Assembly: GCF_030272615.1 (NCBI RefSeq)
Contig: NC_081415.1
Coordinates: 260,458,425 to 260,522,424, forward strand
From: Cryptomeria japonica
Lineage: Eukaryota > Streptophyta > Pinopsida > Cupressales > Cupressaceae
Reading direction: 5' to 3'
Length of the DNA stretch: 64,000 nucleotides
The notes under the pieces were generated by a model. The model did not search any database. It saw nothing but the letters and a program-made list of their open reading frames with translations, and was not told the origin of the DNA. Below, piece after piece: positions 10,959-24,402 of this stretch (positions are counted from its first letter, which is position 1; every line of letters starts with the position of its first letter). The position numbers were made by a program, and so were the translations under genes.

Positions 10959-12636
10959 TTATGTAGATCATCATGGACCCTCCCACAATCACATTGCAAC
11001 TTATCATTCTTTCTTCTTCAAAAACTCGACCTTTCTTGTTTCACCTTCCTTCACTAGGCTTCACCAAGATGCCCAAATAGAACTATCAACCTCACCAAAT
11101 TGTTCCAACACTTCCTAGGGTCTCAACATACCCTATTATACTTTACCCAATAGGCTTCACTCACCTTATCAACTGGTTCTCTCACAAACCCTTACTCGAG
11201 TCCCTAAATAGGCCAATTCCCTAGTAGCCTCGTTCAGTGGGTAATCTAACCTTTACCCAAAATAGTCTGAAAACACTTGCAAAAAAATTTATATATCTGA
11301 ATACCCCTTTTTAAGTTACATGACATATGTGAAAATAAACTATGTGTATTTTGGAAAAAATACTCAGACCAACACCCTGCTACACACCAACTAGGCCTAA
11401 TTAGCCCTCTTTTTCAAAGCAAGTACCCACAAATGGTATGAACACAACACCAAACCAAAAAAAAGCCTTGAAAAATGTTTCAAAACAATATATTTTCTAG
11501 GTTTCAAGGAAATAATCAATCATTTGATAGGTTAGATACTAAACCCCCTTTAAAATGGCTTAAAAACTAGGGCCTCCTTGTTAAAACCCCAAAACTCACT
11601 TCCAGATCTTGCAACTTGGTATTCACCATAAATTTACCATCCCATAAATTTGTTTCACATAAAAACACTACCTCCTTAAGGTAGATCTTCTGCTGCTATA
11701 CTTATGCCTCCATTTTCATGCTTTTCCTCACTCAATCTCTTACCCTAGGGTATCAACATTTCATCTCCACATTTTTCCCTGCACATGTAAAGTTAGAATA
11801 CATATATTAAATTATTATTGACCCATTCCACAAGAAACAACAACCACATAAGGTGGAACGGGTCACATTTTCATCGTGACTCTCAAAATTCTCCTAAAAC
11901 AATCACCTACAATAGATTTTAGGACAACCAATAGAAGTATATAAGATTTGAATGTAAAACATTAAATAATAGTATTAAAAGATAGTACAAACACTCCTCT
12001 ACATTTCCAAATCCATTTCCAATAAAAAATGAAGCAAAGAAGAAGAGTTCAGACCAATGAAGTACAAATTTTAGACCAAAATTGCAAGGAAAACCTGGTA
12101 TTTTTATTGCCAAACCCCAAACTCTTACAATGCCAAGAAAATCCAACCCTAAACCTCTTAATTTTGGATCATCATAAACATATTTAAACCTCTTCCCTTC
12201 ATGGAAACAAAAAACCAACTCTTAACCACCCATACAACCACTTTTGGGTGTTTACAATTTTAATTTATTGTCAAATTGACACTTTCAGTTGTCAATTGAC
12301 AAGTTTTTAACCTTTTTTTTCATCTTGACACTTTCTAGTCAACTTTATTACATTAATATGGTCACACAAGACCTTATGAAACTTAAAATTCTCATTAAAA
12401 GCCTATTCTACCCATTGGGCCCCATTACATTACTCATTTTGACATTATTTGCCCAATATGGCAATTTTGACAACTTATTACAAAATGATTCATTACATGA
12501 GTTTGATGACTCTAAATGACATTATTATCTATGTTTAAAATATCGAATGATCATTTTAACCTTATAGACTTAATATCTCATAAATCTTCATTATGGCCTC
12601 ATGGTGGCCAATCTTGTCTTGGGTGCTCCTGCACCA
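10959..12636 (-). repeat. right (5') LTR of element E
   Basis: Near-identical copy of 7374-9046. Its outer end reads CTCCTGCACCA and is followed by the target duplication CTATT. The inner end appears to have lost the canonical TG (TTATGTAGATC against TGATGCAGAGC). Confidence 0.9.
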
Positions 12637-12641
12637 CTATT

Positions 12642-14402
12642 GATTAAGGTGAGTTAAATTCTTCCATTTATTGTTTGTATTTGACACTTAATATATTGTT
12701 CATATTTAGTTTTCAATCTATTATGCTTGTATTTGGTTATTAGTGTGGTTGTATGAGTGTGATGGGAAGTTTGGGAGTTTTGTACATGTTTTTTTATCAA
12801 TGAGATACTTAAATCTAATTTGTCTTTGATTGAAATATTTTATTTTGTGTTGAGGAGAAAACCTATCTTTCCATGAAGAAAAGAAAGAGGATCTCCTTGG
12901 GTTTTTTAGGGGTAGGGCATGACACTCTCTAGAAGGGGTAATAGTACCTATGGTATTTCTATTTGGCATGAGTAACACCATTTTATTATGTGAATGACAC
13001 TTGAAGGGGTATGAGTACCCATTACCACCATTTTATTATGTGAATGTTACTTGAAGGGGTACGAGTACCCATGGTTTTATTATTTGGTATGAGTACTGCC
13101 ATGCCATTATGTGGAATTATAATTGTTATATGCTTATTCTTTGAGATGGGGATTGGGAGATATAAAAGAGATTTGATGTGTAATTGTAATTATATTCCTT
13201 GGGAGGTTTCCCCTACACCCTTTGGATGGTGAGAGCTATATTTTTCTTGTGTGGGTGTGATGCGTTCAACCCGTAATGTGATTTTTCTATGAATGCATGT
13301 TTAGTGTGATTATTATATAGATGCTCATGACTGAAAATGTATTATGGGATGAATCTTGAACAACATGGTGATTGTGTTGGGTTGACTATATCCCAGAGTC
13401 GAGACTCAACTCCTATCTTGGGGGTGGGCTAACATTCAACCCTATGGTTGGGAGGTGAGCTCCCCATTGGCCTCTTTAGCCTTCATTTTATTTGGAATTT
13501 GGAGCTATAAGAGTGAAGAATTATGTTGGTTTTATGAATCTTGTTAATGTGTTGCCTCATTGCTTGATTTATGTTGTGATCATAAACATGATGCAAAGTG
13601 TGTGATGTATAAATCCAATTTTGTACGTATTAAAGTTTGAGTAAATAGTGCTTGTTGAAATGAAGTTATGCATTGTGTAAAATAATTTTTACCTTCTTGC
13701 TGAAAGGGAATAGAGAAAATAAAAGTGTTTGAATTTATGATGTAATGTTGGAAATGCAAGTGTTAGGTGATCTTCAAAGGAATATATGAGTTTGGGCTTG
13801 AGTTGAAATAATAAATCTATTGGTTACTTAGAGATTGAGCTATGAATATTATCCCTCTATTTGAAGAGAAGGATTCTCCAATTAATTTTCTACGTTAAAG
13901 AAATTTTATTGTGATTAACGTGTCATTTGAATATGATATTCTTTGTAGTGGAAACCAACAAGAGACATCTTTTCTTATGGGGAATCAAGGCATGCATGGT
14001 GTTTAGATCTACATGTGCTTAAGTTTCATCTTTTTTATATTCTAATCTCATCCTTTTATCTACATATATACAGAAACATACAAGCATACTTATTCATAGA
14101 TACCTTTATATATATACACTCAAATTTAGTTTCATTTGAATTTACCTGTTTTGTAGTTCAAGCACATTCAACAAAGCCTTAATTAAAAAAAAAACACATA
14201 TATAAATAAGCATAAAAAAATGCTTATACCTGATTGGGTAGGCCAGACCGAAATTTAAAAAAATATATATTAAAAAATACATATGTATATTAATATTTTT
14301 TCCAATTCTATATATTTTTTAATTTTATTTAAAATAAATATATATATATATTTTTAATAAAATAATGTTTAATTTATTATAAATTTAAAATAGATTTTAT
14401 TT
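12642..14402. other. non-coding repeat-derived stretch
   Basis: No supportable coding frame. The region holds a three-unit minisatellite (12926-13118), a GC-richer part near 13200-13500 and increasingly AT-rich DNA toward 14400. The word GGCATGACACTC occurs at about 12916 and again at about 16067. It resembles the ...GGCATTACA ends of the LTRs, so old LTR remnants are possible. Confidence 0.4.
12926..13118. repeat. minisatellite, about three units of 50-70 bp
   Basis: The core GAAGGGGTANNAGTACC followed by ACCATTTTATTATGTGAATG recurs three times, with the middle unit shortened by an internal deletion. The unit contains the small inverted repeat GGGTA-n-TACCC. Confidence 0.7.
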
Positions 14403-14640
14403 TTTTTGGTCTTTGGACATGTAGTGTCACGGTTAGAACACTTCGTTGGTGAAGCGACCACCAAGGTTCAAATCCTTGCTGGGCCGTTGAGCTCGTGGAT
14501 TCCAACAAGTGAAGTGTGGGGATGAGGTCCCCCGTTTGTGGCCTCATCAGTTCATAGATACAGGTCAAAAGCATTTCCCGTGGAGCCGGAGGGCATGTCA
14601 TGCCAGCGTCACCGGTCACATTAAAAAGTTTACTAGGCAT
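14403..14640 (+). mobile_element. tRNA-derived SINE-like sequence
   Basis: An A-box-like segment (TAGTGTCACGGTTAGAAC, 14422-14439) is followed 43 bases later by an exact B-box-type sequence (GGTTCAAATCC, 14465-14475), which is normal tRNA spacing. The B box lies in a perfect T-arm (CAAGG, loop TTCAAAT, CCTTG). A GC-richer body of about 150 bases unrelated to the flanks follows, then an A/T-rich tail. This fits a Pol III-type SINE with a tRNA head. An isolated tRNA pseudogene inside other repeat DNA is the alternative. No target duplication could be fixed because both flanks are poly-A/T. Confidence 0.5.
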
Positions 14641-14727
14641 AAATTTTTTTTAAAAAAAGTTTTTTTTTTTAATTTAAAAAAATTAATTTTTTATTTTTAT
14701 TTTTAAAAAGGGGAAGTGCAAGGTTGT

Positions 14728-14945
14728 GACCCCACCATATGGTGGGTGCAACCTATGCACATTCCATGGTGGGCACAACTACACACCTTAAGGTGGGAAA
14801 ACCTTGCACACACCATAAGGAGGATGCAACATTGCACACACCTCATGGTAGGTGCAACCTGCACACACCTCATGCTAGGAGCAACCTAGACACACCCTAT
14901 AGTGGTCACAACACTACACACACCATGAGGGGTGCATAGTAACTG
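14728..14945. repeat. minisatellite of about 27-bp units with palindromic core
   Basis: About eight imperfect units of the type CACACACCATGGTGGGTGCAACCT. The first contains the 16-base palindrome CCCACCATATGGTGGG. The array is an island of higher G+C in AT-rich DNA, as are the hairpin cassettes of LTRs A, C and D. Confidence 0.7.
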
Positions 14946-14999
14946 CATCCCTCCCTTCCCCTCTCTCTCCTTTTACTTAAAAAAACCCTTGTAATATAT

Positions 15000-16075
15000 T
15001 TAAAAAAATGCTACAACTAACAAGTGAATATTTATGTTGAAAGGAAGTTAGCAGAACCACAATAGAGCTTGCAACAGGATTTGGAGTAAAAATAAATAAG
15101 AGAAGAGATTATAATCAAGAAGAGGCAACTAGGGTTTCAAATAAAGAATTGTAAATATTCAAGCTAAAAGAAAAATACCCATGTAGTAATACTTATTCCA
15201 AATCCACGTTCTTGCTATATTGCTCCATATTCTTCCTCCCTTTCAACTTTGCACATGCCTTGATTTCCAAACACCATACATGCCTTGTTTGGATGATCTC
15301 TTGATTTACCAACAAGAAGCATATTTTCTTATGGGACTTTATTCTTAAGGATTAAGGCTTTTCCAAGTTGTTCTAGTATCTAAGGGTGGAGATAAAGTGA
15401 ATCCAATGGTGGAGATTGTTTGCACATTCCATTAAGTTAACATGCGACCTTTAATTAAACTAGTTATATTAGTGGCTTAATACATGGTTTCATGGGACCC
15501 TCATTTGTGACTTTAAAAAAAAAAAAAACTAATTGAAAGGTGAATATTAATTTAGAGTTTTTTTTGTCTCATTAATTTAATTCTATATGATAAGTATGGA
15601 TGAAATAAAAGGGAATACAATTTTGATAAATTAAATTTAAAAAGTCTTATGGGCTTTCAAATGAAGTTTTGAATTAATTATTTTTAAGTTAAAGTTTATG
15701 TCGACTTATCAATCAATATTGGATTAAGTTATTTTTTAACCAAAATAATGGTTGAGCATTAGATTTAGGGAGAGAATTTGTATTCTATTTGGTTTCTATC
15801 AAAATTGTTGAACTAGTTTAATAGTTATTATTAATAATATTTTATTAAGTGGGTTGTATCAGATTTAAGTGATTAATAAATTAAGGTATCTTGGCCTCAT
15901 CATAAGATCGACATTAACACTTCCTTGAAGATGATTTATGTATCAATTGCGTAACTTATTTGATTTAACTTTCAAAATCAATTAATTGAGGGGTTTTGTA
16001 CTGTATCATTTAAAAAAAATTGTAGTTGAGTTTCTTTATTGCATCATCTTCCGCTTGAGGATGGCGAGGCATGAC
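15000..16075 (+). other. AT-rich stretch ending like an LTR
   Basis: No coding frame. It ends GGATGGCGAGGCATGACA at about 16074, similar to the 3' ends of LTRs A and B (...GGCATTACA). With the GC-rich array before it, the order resembles the second half of such an LTR. No matching start or target duplication was found, so this remains a suggestion. Confidence 0.3.
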
Positions 16076-17275
16076 ACTCCATATGGAAGAAAAGGAACAA
16101 AATAAGGTGAAGATGCACCAATCCAAAGAACACAAACATCAAATTCAAGTGATAACAAAGGCTTATGGCTCCGTTACAACTCCATTGTTCTCACAAGGCG
16201 AACCACCAATTTATCCTTCTTCAAATCTGTTACCATAACACAAATTTGAAGTCCAAGTTTCCTCCAAAACAAGATCGAACACATGTTCCAAAATAGTTAG
16301 AACAATAACCACAATTGATTATTTACATCCAACTAAAAACCCACATGAATGGAAAAAGAAACCATGGTAAATACTAATATCTCCAATCACCCATACATTA
16401 AAGACATCTAAAACATCGATATAACTCATGCCAACAGCACATCAAACCCATAAATTGCAATTAAGAGCTCCATGCATAAAAAATATTGATGAAGAACATA
16501 CACATCTAGAAACTCCCATTGCATGGGTAATGTCAAATATGAAAATAGATCATTGCATACCAAGTCTAGCAAATAAACACTTATACTAAGGTGTTACTAA
16601 AAAATAAATGATGAGTGACACATAATAGTCACAATGATCCACATATATAACACAAACCACTGCATAATATTTGATAACATGTCACCATAACTCTTCCAAG
16701 TCCACCGCTTTAAACCATGTGAGCAAAAACCTCCAGAGTGTAGCCATAGAATAAAGATAAAAACCTATAGATTATATCTCATAACATTTACTTCTACCAA
16801 CACCTCAAAGTGTTATGTTGTATCAAGTAAGATCTCCTTCGCAATGATGAGAACATGGTTATACTAAGGGGAGGGGGAGGGGTAAATCAACATAAGAAAA
16901 ATCTTTACTTTTTCAAACTTAATACCATAAGCATATCAATTGCACAATAAAAACAACATAAGATGCAACAATTATGTAACACAAGGAGAACACAAGATTT
17001 ATGTGGAAACTCTTACGAGAGAAAACAAAAAAGACATTAATTATAAAATATCTCTTTTACAAACTTTGTTGGCACCAAACCTCAGGAGACAACAATCCCC
17101 TCAATTCTTAAGCAGCAACCTATTGGAGGCATCAAATATACAACTAGGCACCAACTTAATGAGAGTCACCAATCTCTCCTTTAGGAAGCACCAACTTAAA
17201 ATACACAACTAGGTTCCACCTTCTTTGATGTTGCATCTTCAACATATGATGGATATATCTAACTTCATAGAAACC
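16076..17275. other. decayed repeat, possible copia-type LTR fragment near its end
   Basis: No coding frame. The part from about 16860 has GGGGAGGGGTAAATCA and, further on, TTATGTGGAAACTCTTACGAG, resembling the layout of the copia LTRs at 37642 and 62966 (purine run, then a GTGGAAACCC-type motif). The similarity is weak. Solo LTR B inserted at its right edge. Confidence 0.3.
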
Positions 17276-17280
17276 TTTTC
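17276..17280. repeat. target-site duplication of solo LTR B, left copy (TTTTC)
   Basis: TTTTC precedes TGTAGTGTCC. The same five bases follow the LTR end at 31932-31936, which shows that the two distant segments are one insertion. Confidence 0.8.
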
Positions 17281-17489
17281 TGTAGTGTCCCTACCCTAGT
17301 CAGGTTTGTAAAACCGGTTTGACCTTGGTTGACTTTTTTTATGTGGCATTCTTGGGTGGTTGATTTACCATTATGTAATGTTGTAGTAAGATATTATGAT
17401 TATTGTGTGTACCTATTAATGTGCTTTCACATCAATTTTTATGTAAGTTTATTTGTTCTCCTGATTCATGTTGTTAATCTCGGAAAACA

Positions 17490-17602
<113 letters not shown>

Positions 17603-18837
17603 TTGTGTGACTCATGGTTGCAGGAGATTGTAGGTACAGTACCACCTAGGTGTGAGGTTCGTCTTCACCTGGATTCACAGGTTTGAGTGTACTTTTTTGG
17701 TCCTTAGAGTTTGGATTAGGTGGTTGTAAAACCCTCATTTTACCCTAGTCATGCTCAAGTGAGCGTTGTCAGTCGTCCATTGGTTTCCCTTTTTGTTTGG
17801 GCTTGTGGGTCGTGTATCTGGTTGGATTTCTTGGGTTGCGTGCTTTGCGTGTGGTAGAATTGAGTATTTAATCCTAAGTGTTTAATTTGATTTAATGTGT
17901 GTTTATGCATATTAATTAAAGAACTAAATTAAATAGGTTTCTTTTATATGATTAATCATTAATAAAAAAATGTTCTAGTCATGTTTGTAGCAAGTTCAAT
18001 TTAATGTCTAATTTTAAATAATGAATTTATTCAGTTTATGCATTTTGAATGGAAATATTTAAATTTATTTGAAATAGAATTAATTGAATTTCTTTGCCCT
18101 TTAAAAAAAATAAAAATAGAAAGGTTGATTTCAATTATTTAAGAAAATCAATTTTAATTAAAAAGGCAAGTTTAATATATAATTTGATATAGTGTGAAAG
18201 ATTGATTTTGGAATTTTATTTTAATTAAAAATATTTTACCCTCATTAATATTTTGAAATATAAATGTTAGTTTTGTTAATATTGAGAAAATTAGAAATTA
18301 AATGAGGAAGAGAAAGCATTTTTTATTTTTCTAATTAGAAAAGCAAGTTTAGAATATTTGAATAGTTTGAAAAGAATGATTTTTCATTTTATTTAAAAGA
18401 AAGTGTTTTAAATTCAAAGATAAGAGATTAGGTCAAATATTCTTCCATTTAAACTAGGTTTGAAAATATTTTTGGGGGATGATTTTTGGAAAAAATTTTC
18501 GGGAGAGACATTTTGGAAAATGTTTATGGGAAAATATTTTTGGAGGAAGAAGAATTTATCTGGAGCTTACAGGTTGGGCTCTTCTTCAACACCTCCAGGA
18601 TAGCATTCAAGGTTGGCATTTTGGTTAACCCTACGTTTTTTGTTGAATTTGTCTGAATTTAAGGAGCTTCCTGTGTGTATGGCTGCCTTTTTCTTTTAGA
18701 AAACTCTTTCATTTTGGATATGAAGTGAGAATTTAATTTAGCTTTGAAGCCTTTGTTTCATGGATGCAAATCCATTTCTTCTATTTGGGAAAGAAATGAT
18801 GTTTTAAAAAAAAATGACTAGATCCATTCTATGTTTT

Positions 18838-19505
18838 ATCTCAGAAAAAATCTGAGTCTATTTTATTTGGGGGTTATGTTTGAAATTATAAAATAAAATA
18901 AAATGTGTGCATACATATGTGTAAATCTTTTGTTTAAATTCTGGAAAATACTTCCAGAGTTTGTTCTTAGGAAAAAAAATTCTGAGTCTATTTTATTTGG
19001 GGGTTCTGTTTGAAATTATATAAAAAAATTTGTGTGCATAGATATGTGTAAATCTTTTGTTTAAAGTCTGGAAAATATTTCCAGAGTTTGTTCTTATGAA
19101 AAAAATTTTCGAGTCTATTTTATTTGGGGGTTTTGTTTGAAATTATAAAAAAAAAAGTGTGCATAGATATGTGTAAATCTTTTGTTTAAATTTTGGAAAA
19201 TACTTTCAAAGTTTGTTCTCAGGAAAAACAAAATTCCAAGTCTATTTTATTTGGGGGTTTTGTTTGAAATTATATATATAAAAAATGTGTGCATAGATAT
19301 GTGTAAATATTTTGTTTAAATTCTGGAAAATACTTCCAAAGTTTGTTCTCAGGAAAAACAAAATTCTGAGTCTTTTTTATTTGGAGGATCTGTTTGAAAT
19401 TATATATATAAAAAATGTGTGCATAGATATGTGTAAATATTCTGTTTAAATTCTGGAAAATACTTCCAGAGTTTGTTCTCAGGAAAAAAAAATCCGAGTG
19501 TTGTC
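18838..19505 (+). repeat. 128-bp tandem array in LTR B, about five units
   Basis: The word GAGTCTATTTTATTTGG recurs near 18854, 18985, 19109, 19239 and, diverged, 19367, with spacing of 127-131 bases. Each unit also holds GTGTGCATAGATATGTGTAAAT and a CTGGAAAATACTTCC segment. LTRs A and D have only one related unit (near 4100 and 58560). Confidence 0.88.
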
Positions 19506-19655
19506 TTTTGTTTTAATTTTTTTTTTATTATATATAGAAATATATTTGGGTTTATAAAGTGACCATTCATGTTCTGGAAACTGATTCTCAGAATATTGTC
19601 TCAGAGACTACATAATTTTGTGGGTCTGAGCATACCTAGAAATTGGGGTATGGTT

Positions 19656-19866
19656 TTATTAATTTTTTATAAATTAAAAAATAAAATAATAATAATAATA
19701 ATAGTGTTTTTAAATAAAGTTTTAATTATTATTTAATTTAGTCATTAAATAATAGTTTATTTATTAATTTTTATAAATTAAAAAATAAAATAATAATAAT
19801 AATAATAATAATAGTGTTTTTAAATAAAGTTTTAATTATTATTTAATTTAGTTATTAAATAATAGT
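19656..19866 (+). repeat. 105-bp tandem duplication with (AAT)n core
   Basis: Two units start TTATTAATTTTTTATAAATT (19656) and TTATTAATTTTTATAAATTA (19761). Each holds an (AAT)n run of different length and ends with AAATAATAGTTT. Confidence 0.88.
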
Positions 19867-21515
19867 TTGTGATTAATTTATTATTAATTAATTGTATAAT
19901 GGTAAATATACTTTAATTAATATTCAAATTCTATTTTTGTTAATTTAAAATATATTTTTCTAAATATATACTAATTGCTGATAATTATGATTTAAGGTAT
20001 ATATAGTTTGAGATATATATACTAATTAATATCTTATATTTGTATATTTGTTTAAATATACGGAAGGAAATAGTTGTTTAATTTATGAAATGGTGATCTA
20101 TTTTTGGTTTCTTTAAATATTTTTTTTCTTGATCTATAAAGTGTAACTTGGTTTTGGTAAAAATGAATTTGGGGAAATTGTCCTCGAATAGTATGGGAAT
20201 GATGTTTTATTTGAAGAATAAATATCATATTTAGTTGGTTAATGTTTATTTAATTATATTCATGTGAATTTGGTTTAAAAACTCATGATGATGTATTTAT
20301 TTTTATGTTTTGATACAAATGAACTTAGTGAGTTAGAAAACCAGGAAAGACCTGTACCTAGACAAGGTAGACAAACTGCAATGAACTTAGATCCTTTAGA
20401 AAACTGGATCAATTGTTGTGTGTAAACAATACGAAAAAAAAAGATTGTCTTATCAAATCTATGCCTATGCATGTTTAATTTTATGTATTCTCATTTGCTT
20501 AAGAAATGGCAAGTCTATGATTTTGTTTTGTTGGACATTGTCGTATGTTTGATTTGGGTACCTGCTTATGTCCTTGATCTCGAGTTTTGACTATTTTCAT
20601 GTGGCAGTTTTGTATTTGGTCATGTCCTTTATGCGAGTGCTGAAATGTTGGTATCTAGTTAACCATAGCTGACCATGTCTCTAGTTAGAGTACCGTCAGT
20701 CAATGCACCTTGTATGAGACCTTGTTTGGCCAAGTGGGTAATCCTACCGTATTGAACTTCGTATGCTTGTCCTGGTGTCTACCTGGGTTTTAGGAGTCGT
20801 TTGATTTTGTTCGCTAGTATGTTGTTGTGTTGTCCTTGATAGGAGCACTGTTGTGGAGTCATCCTCTTGTTTATGCCCTTGTGAGAACCTGATATTCATG
20901 TTAGACCATGGGTTTCTTATGATGGGTTGCGAAGACTTAGTTTCGCGGATGCTCCAGTTGATCTTTGTATTTGCTTTTTTTATGTTCAATTGGATCCTTT
21001 TCCCTATTTAGGGATCCTTCATGTATCTATTGGACCGATGTGGTCATATGTATTATTGGTATATGTATGCCTTGATGGCAGGATGTAAATGATGTGAACT
21101 TTTTGTATTCTTCACCCTACTATTTTATTAGAGGGGTCTTGCAGTTGAGCAGACCCGAAGATGTAGCCCACTAGGGGTGAACTCCGATATCATTTTGGTG
21201 TTATGTGGTGTTTTTTTTGTTCTTTTGTTCCCTCTTTGATTTAGCATGTATGGATGACATTATTTTAAAATGTGTAATGTGGTTTAGATGAAGATAATCG
21301 TAAATGCATGTATGTAGTCATCTTATTAATGCAGTAATCGAGATCACGAAGAATGTAAATTTTGAATAATGAAATGTATTCATTTGTTGATAATGCATTT
21401 AAAGTATGCTTGGAAAGTATTCGATAGTTTATAATAAAATTAAAGTATGCAATGAATTAGATGCATGACTTATGTTTTAATGAAAGTTTGGGCGAAATGT
21501 ATGGTTAAATTTGTA

Positions 21516-21655
21516 ATGGATGAACTTAATCATGATGTCTATATTTTTAACCTTAATGGATGAACTCATCATGTTATCTATATTTTAACCTTAATGGATG
21601 AACTCATCGCGTTATGTATATTTTTAACCCTAATGGATGAACTCGTCAAGATATC
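21516..21655 (+). repeat. 38-bp VNTR of LTR B, left part
   Basis: Units of GGATGAACTCATCATG followed by TTATCTATATTTTAACC recur about every 38 bases, with three full and one cut unit here. The array continues at 30413-30435 and 31429-31655, having been split by G1 and K. LTR A has one related unit and LTR D about two. Confidence 0.88.
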
Positions 21656-23543
21656 TGTAATGCCCCACTAGAAACCCTAAAGGAAAACAACACAACTAGG
21701 CAACTAAAGGATGAAATAACTTTTTTTAAAAGATTAAGTGCATTAATTATAACAATTGCACATTTAATAACACAACAGAAGTCTAACACATGTTTTCCTA
21801 AGGGTTACCAATGAAGATTGATTCGTAGATTATATTAACACCATGGTTAATCCAATTGTCCATTTAATTAGGTAAATTAAATGCTTAAGAATAAACCTAC
21901 ACATACATCTAAATTTCATAATGAAAGAATCAAAGTATTCCAATGCATTTATTTATCCATATTTCATTTATACAAAAGACTAAAGTAACTAAATTAACAT
22001 ACATTCCACCGATATAATATTACAATATCCATAAATACATGGCTTCCAAAAATACCATGAAATCCAAAACTTACAATATCAAGGTTACATAAAAGTTTGA
22101 TACAATGACCACAAGGTCTCAACTGAACAATGATCATGAACATGAGCTGGTACATGAAGCACGAACCAAGAAACACCAGCGAAGCCTTTCCTCGCCTGAA
22201 GATACAATATAGAACATCCGATGGGAAGTGGCACTACCACCCGACCATGTGATCCCGAAATGGAACCACCCCACCATGCTAGGAGATAGTAGAGGACCCT
22301 CAAGCAAGCAAAATAAGACAAGTACGAAAGAAATATATGACTCCGCAAACATCCATGTGATTCAACTCACAAACACTAGTGACTCTAAGGAGAGAGTGTC
22401 ATCACATGGCTTATGGTGGTTACCCTGGTAGGCCTCCATAGGTCCCGACCCCCATCTTGGGTTACCTGGTAACCTCTCCCGAACCTCCGGCTCCATCTAA
22501 GCCTCATGTAGACCCTACCAATCCTTTCGTGAAGACAAGGTGGTAAGTTTGCCATTCTAGGTCTTCTCACCACATCCTGAGCCTATACAAGCACTCAATC
22601 ATGTGTGAGGCATATTATCTTAATTAATATTTTTACTAGCCACCCCGTAATCAATTATTAGGTTATCACTTCTTAACTAACTTTTGAGGGGTTATCCTGC
22701 CATCCCCTTCGGGCGCGGCCCCCGCTCGAAAGCCACTCTCTCTCATAGGACACTAACAGGAAAGGTCTCTCTATGAGAACTCTATGGCAAAACTGATAGC
22801 CATATCTAATCTTGACAAACCACAGGTGAAGGATACACAATCACTAACCCATGATTGATCATTTGGAACAAAACACACAATGACTCATATCCACAGGGTT
22901 AAACAACAACACTTGACCAAGGGGGTATAACAACACATAACATAATGACAACTCAACCAGAATTGCAATGAAATTAAGCTTGACTGCAAATACCATTTAT
23001 ACAAAATCCTAATACATGCAATCTTTTCTTTAAACAACCAAAAGCATAAATAATTTGCAATTAAAGATTTTCTAGAAAATAAGGAAATACAACTATATTA
23101 ATACAAGGAAATCAATGTTGTCATTTGTCCAATAAGGCTAAATACAATCACATAAAAATTAACCCCCTAATTATATGTTCATGATCAATTTACAAATAAA
23201 CTCGATCAGATTATATCAATAATCTAAATTAAATTCCAAATTAAAATATATATATAATAATATAATATAATTACATAAATATATATATATATATATTCTT
23301 AGAATATAATATTATATAATTATATCACATTAAAATATATATAATAAAAAGAAGATTTAATTTGAAATAACCTTTATCTCCAAAATAACATAATAAGCTA
23401 CAGAAAATACTATTATATATATTTTAAAACATATTAAAATTAAATAAAATCGAATTATAAAACATTGGCACAGAAATCTAAAAGTACCATATTTCAGTTT
23501 GCACGAAATTTATCTAGGGAACAGTGAAAATAAAACCCCCCTT

Positions 23544-23632
23544 GCTACCGCACGGTAGCAGGTGCTACCGCCGGTAGCACTGCTACGTTACAGTAGTAGA
23601 TGCTACCGCCGGAAGCATGCTACCGTCCCTAC
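23544..23632. repeat. GC-rich hairpin cassette of LTR C
   Basis: Repeated GCTACCG words form short perfect inverted repeats, for example GCTACCGCACGGTAGC and GTGCTACCGCCGGTAGCAC. The cassette sits between very AT-rich segments, like the unrelated cassettes of LTRs A and D. Confidence 0.78.
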
Positions 23633-24402
23633 ATGCATTTAATTTTTTTTTTTTTTTTTATATATATATATTTAAAGTTCAATAACCTAAATAAACTATT
23701 AAATTTAAATAACCTAAAATATTAAAATTTCAATAACCTAAAAACCTTAAATTTTATTTCCAGTAAAATTTATTTCCAAATAGATTTATTTCGAATATAA
23801 TTTATTTCTAGGGAATTAATTAATACATATTTTCTCCAAAATGATATAATAAAACAATTTCCCCTTACTTTTAATAACCCAATAAATTTAATTAATAATT
23901 AAATTTATTTCTATAGTAACTAAATAATTTCACAGAGATGTACAATTATTTGATAGAACAACCATAGCCAAATATTGAAACCAAAGAGGGAATATTTTCT
24001 CTGGTAAATCCCATTTTCTACCAAAACTTGGAATTTTTAAGCACAGTAAAACATCTTGGCAAAATTTTGCAAGAATAATTCTTTTCCCAATTTTTTCAAA
24101 ATTTTAATCTACATACACCCAAGTAATAACTTCTTTCCATAAACTAGAAACTAATTTCAGGAATGGACTTTAGCCAAGATCAAGAAATAATGAGAAAGGA
24201 TTTTGGATTTGACAAATATTTTAACACACACATCATTTAGAAAGAGGGAAGAAATAGAAATATTTTATTTAAAAACAACCAGAAGAAGCCACCCAACCTG
24301 GTATAGCTTTCCTGGAAGAACTTTGTAGGAGAGATTCAATCCTTCAACAAACTTCCAAATAATTTTTCTTCACCAAAATCTCTGCCTCTTTCCCGTGAAC
24401 CA

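Larger units (their letters stand above)
7374..12636 (-). mobile_element. element E: complete non-autonomous gypsy-type LTR retrotransposon
   Basis: Two direct repeats of about 1.67 kb (7374-9046 and 10959-12636) flank a 1.9-kb internal region. The target duplication CTATT is seen at 7369-7373 and 12637-12641. On the minus strand, a tRNA-Met-type primer site (TGGTATCAAAGAAAG) lies 3 bases from the right LTR and a polypurine tract (GAGGTGGGGAGTA) abuts the left LTR, so the element reads right to left. The internal region encodes only a decayed protease and a charged region. No reverse transcriptase, RNase H or integrase is seen, so mobilisation would have needed a partner element. Confidence 0.88.
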
